Shown here: piece after piece, positions 32,166-32,491 of the stretch
How the letters are laid out: every line of letters begins with the position of its first letter
How positions within the stretch are numbered: the first letter of the stretch is position 1
Assembly (NCBI GenBank): GCA_031263445.1
Contig: JAISFV010000055.1
Span: forward strand, 1 to 32,491
DNA length: 32,491 nt
Reading direction: 5' to 3'
Source: Synergistaceae bacterium
GTDB taxonomy: Bacteria > Synergistota > Synergistia > Synergistales > Synergistaceae
Program-made: the position numbers and the translations under genes
Notes under the pieces: generated by a model
Databases searched by the model: none
What the model was told of the DNA's origin: nothing
Seen by the model: the letters and a program-made list of their open reading frames with translations, nothing else

Positions 32166-32491
32166 CTACTGCACGGTGACGGAAAATTTCGCCACCTGGC
32201 CCTGCAGCACGCTTGCAATAATGGATAAATTTTTGCTGAAATCCTCTATTTTCCCGACGCTTACCGATGGATGCTGAGTCACGTCCGCGATGCCCTTGGC
32301 GGAATCGAGCGTCCTGGCGCAAACGCTGCCCAGCCCGTCGGCGGCATCCTGGACAACCCGGTTCGAGTCGGAAAGCTCGCTCGCCACTGAGGTGATTTTC
32401 CGGATTTCGCAATCCAGATCCCTGATGTTGATGATGATTTCCTCCAGCATTTCGCTGTTTTGCGTGACAACCGCCACGCCTTTTTCCGACT
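32166..32491 (-). CDS. Methyl-accepting chemotaxis protein, C-terminal part (cut by window edge)
   Basis: The frame enters from the right edge and ends at TAG 32166-32168, showing 107-108 residues. The sequence is a long amphipathic coiled coil with a heptad pattern (VAVVTQNSEMLEEII, ITSVASELSDSNRVV, DSAKGIADVTQ and the end FSVTVQ), typical of the cytoplasmic helical rod of chemoreceptors after the signalling tip. The conserved tip itself is outside the window, so the assignment rests on this pattern and stays tentative. It converges with hypD, with a terminator between them. It may sense nutrients such as amino acids, but nothing in the visible part tells the ligand. Confidence 0.6.
   Translation of the reverse strand, partial: SEKGVAVVTQNSEMLEEIIINIRDLDCEIRKITSVASELSDSNRVVQDAADGLGSVCARTLDSAKGIADVTQHPSVSVGKIEDFSKNLSIIASVLQGQVAKFSVTVQ

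Overview
The window is a GC-rich stretch of bacterial chromosome that is almost entirely coding and almost all on the + strand; only the two edge genes, both cut by the window ends, are on the - strand. The organism appears to be a Gram-negative-type (diderm) anaerobe: it has LptC- and LptD-like lipopolysaccharide export proteins, many signal peptides, and an oxygen-sensitive glycyl radical enzyme with its radical SAM activase. Gene content (rpsO-pnp-dut-thrS, a Firmicutes-like nudF-xerD-punA-pdp block, an Rpn/YhgA-like nuclease, LptC/LptD, hydroxyproline metabolism) best fits an amino-acid-fermenting member of Synergistota, possibly host-associated. That placement is an inference from memory and no marker-gene comparison was possible.

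Layout. 1-743 (-): end-clipped lipoprotein of the M13 (neprilysin) family that has the N- and C-terminal parts of the family but lacks the middle with the HExxH zinc site. 991-1905: Rpn-type PD-(D/E)XK nuclease with a tandem-repeat tail. 1906-2237: structured non-coding region with a terminator, then the rpsO promoter and leader. 2238-7393: rpsO, terminator, pnp, dut, thrS (translation and RNA turnover). 7411-7809: small membrane protein. 8077-19556: a very compact run of genes, many overlapping by 1-20 nt: def, fmt, nudF, xerD, punA, pdp, a SigH-like sigma factor, an orphan TupA-like binding protein, two secreted proteins of unknown function, pfkA, a D-glutamate cyclase-like gene and a membrane-anchored protein. 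19557-19855: a long rho leader with a good promoter. 19856-24187: rho, a LysM/M23 murein hydrolase and pyrG. 24244-29529: an envelope operon with two unknown secreted proteins, lptC and lptD, whose last gene is the glycyl radical activase, start-stop overlapped with lptD. 29666-32026: the glycyl radical enzyme itself with its own promoter and terminator. 32166-32491 (-): C-terminal end of a methyl-accepting chemotaxis protein.

How the genes fit together. The most informative gene is the glycyl radical enzyme: its catalytic Cys430, Glu432, Gly761 and pocket residues His156, Asp274, Asp335 and Thr641 all lie exactly four positions before the residues I recall for Clostridioides difficile trans-4-hydroxy-L-proline dehydratase (HypD). 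Together with its activase it would convert hydroxyproline, abundant in collagen-derived peptides, to pyrroline-5-carboxylate. No proC is in the window. The central run joins protein maturation (def, fmt), nucleoside salvage (nudF, punA, pdp) and glycolysis (pfkA); its nudF-xerD-punA-pdp-sigma order resembles the Bacillus nudF/ripX/pupG/sigF neighbourhood. No tRNA, rRNA, CRISPR array, insertion sequence or prophage was seen.
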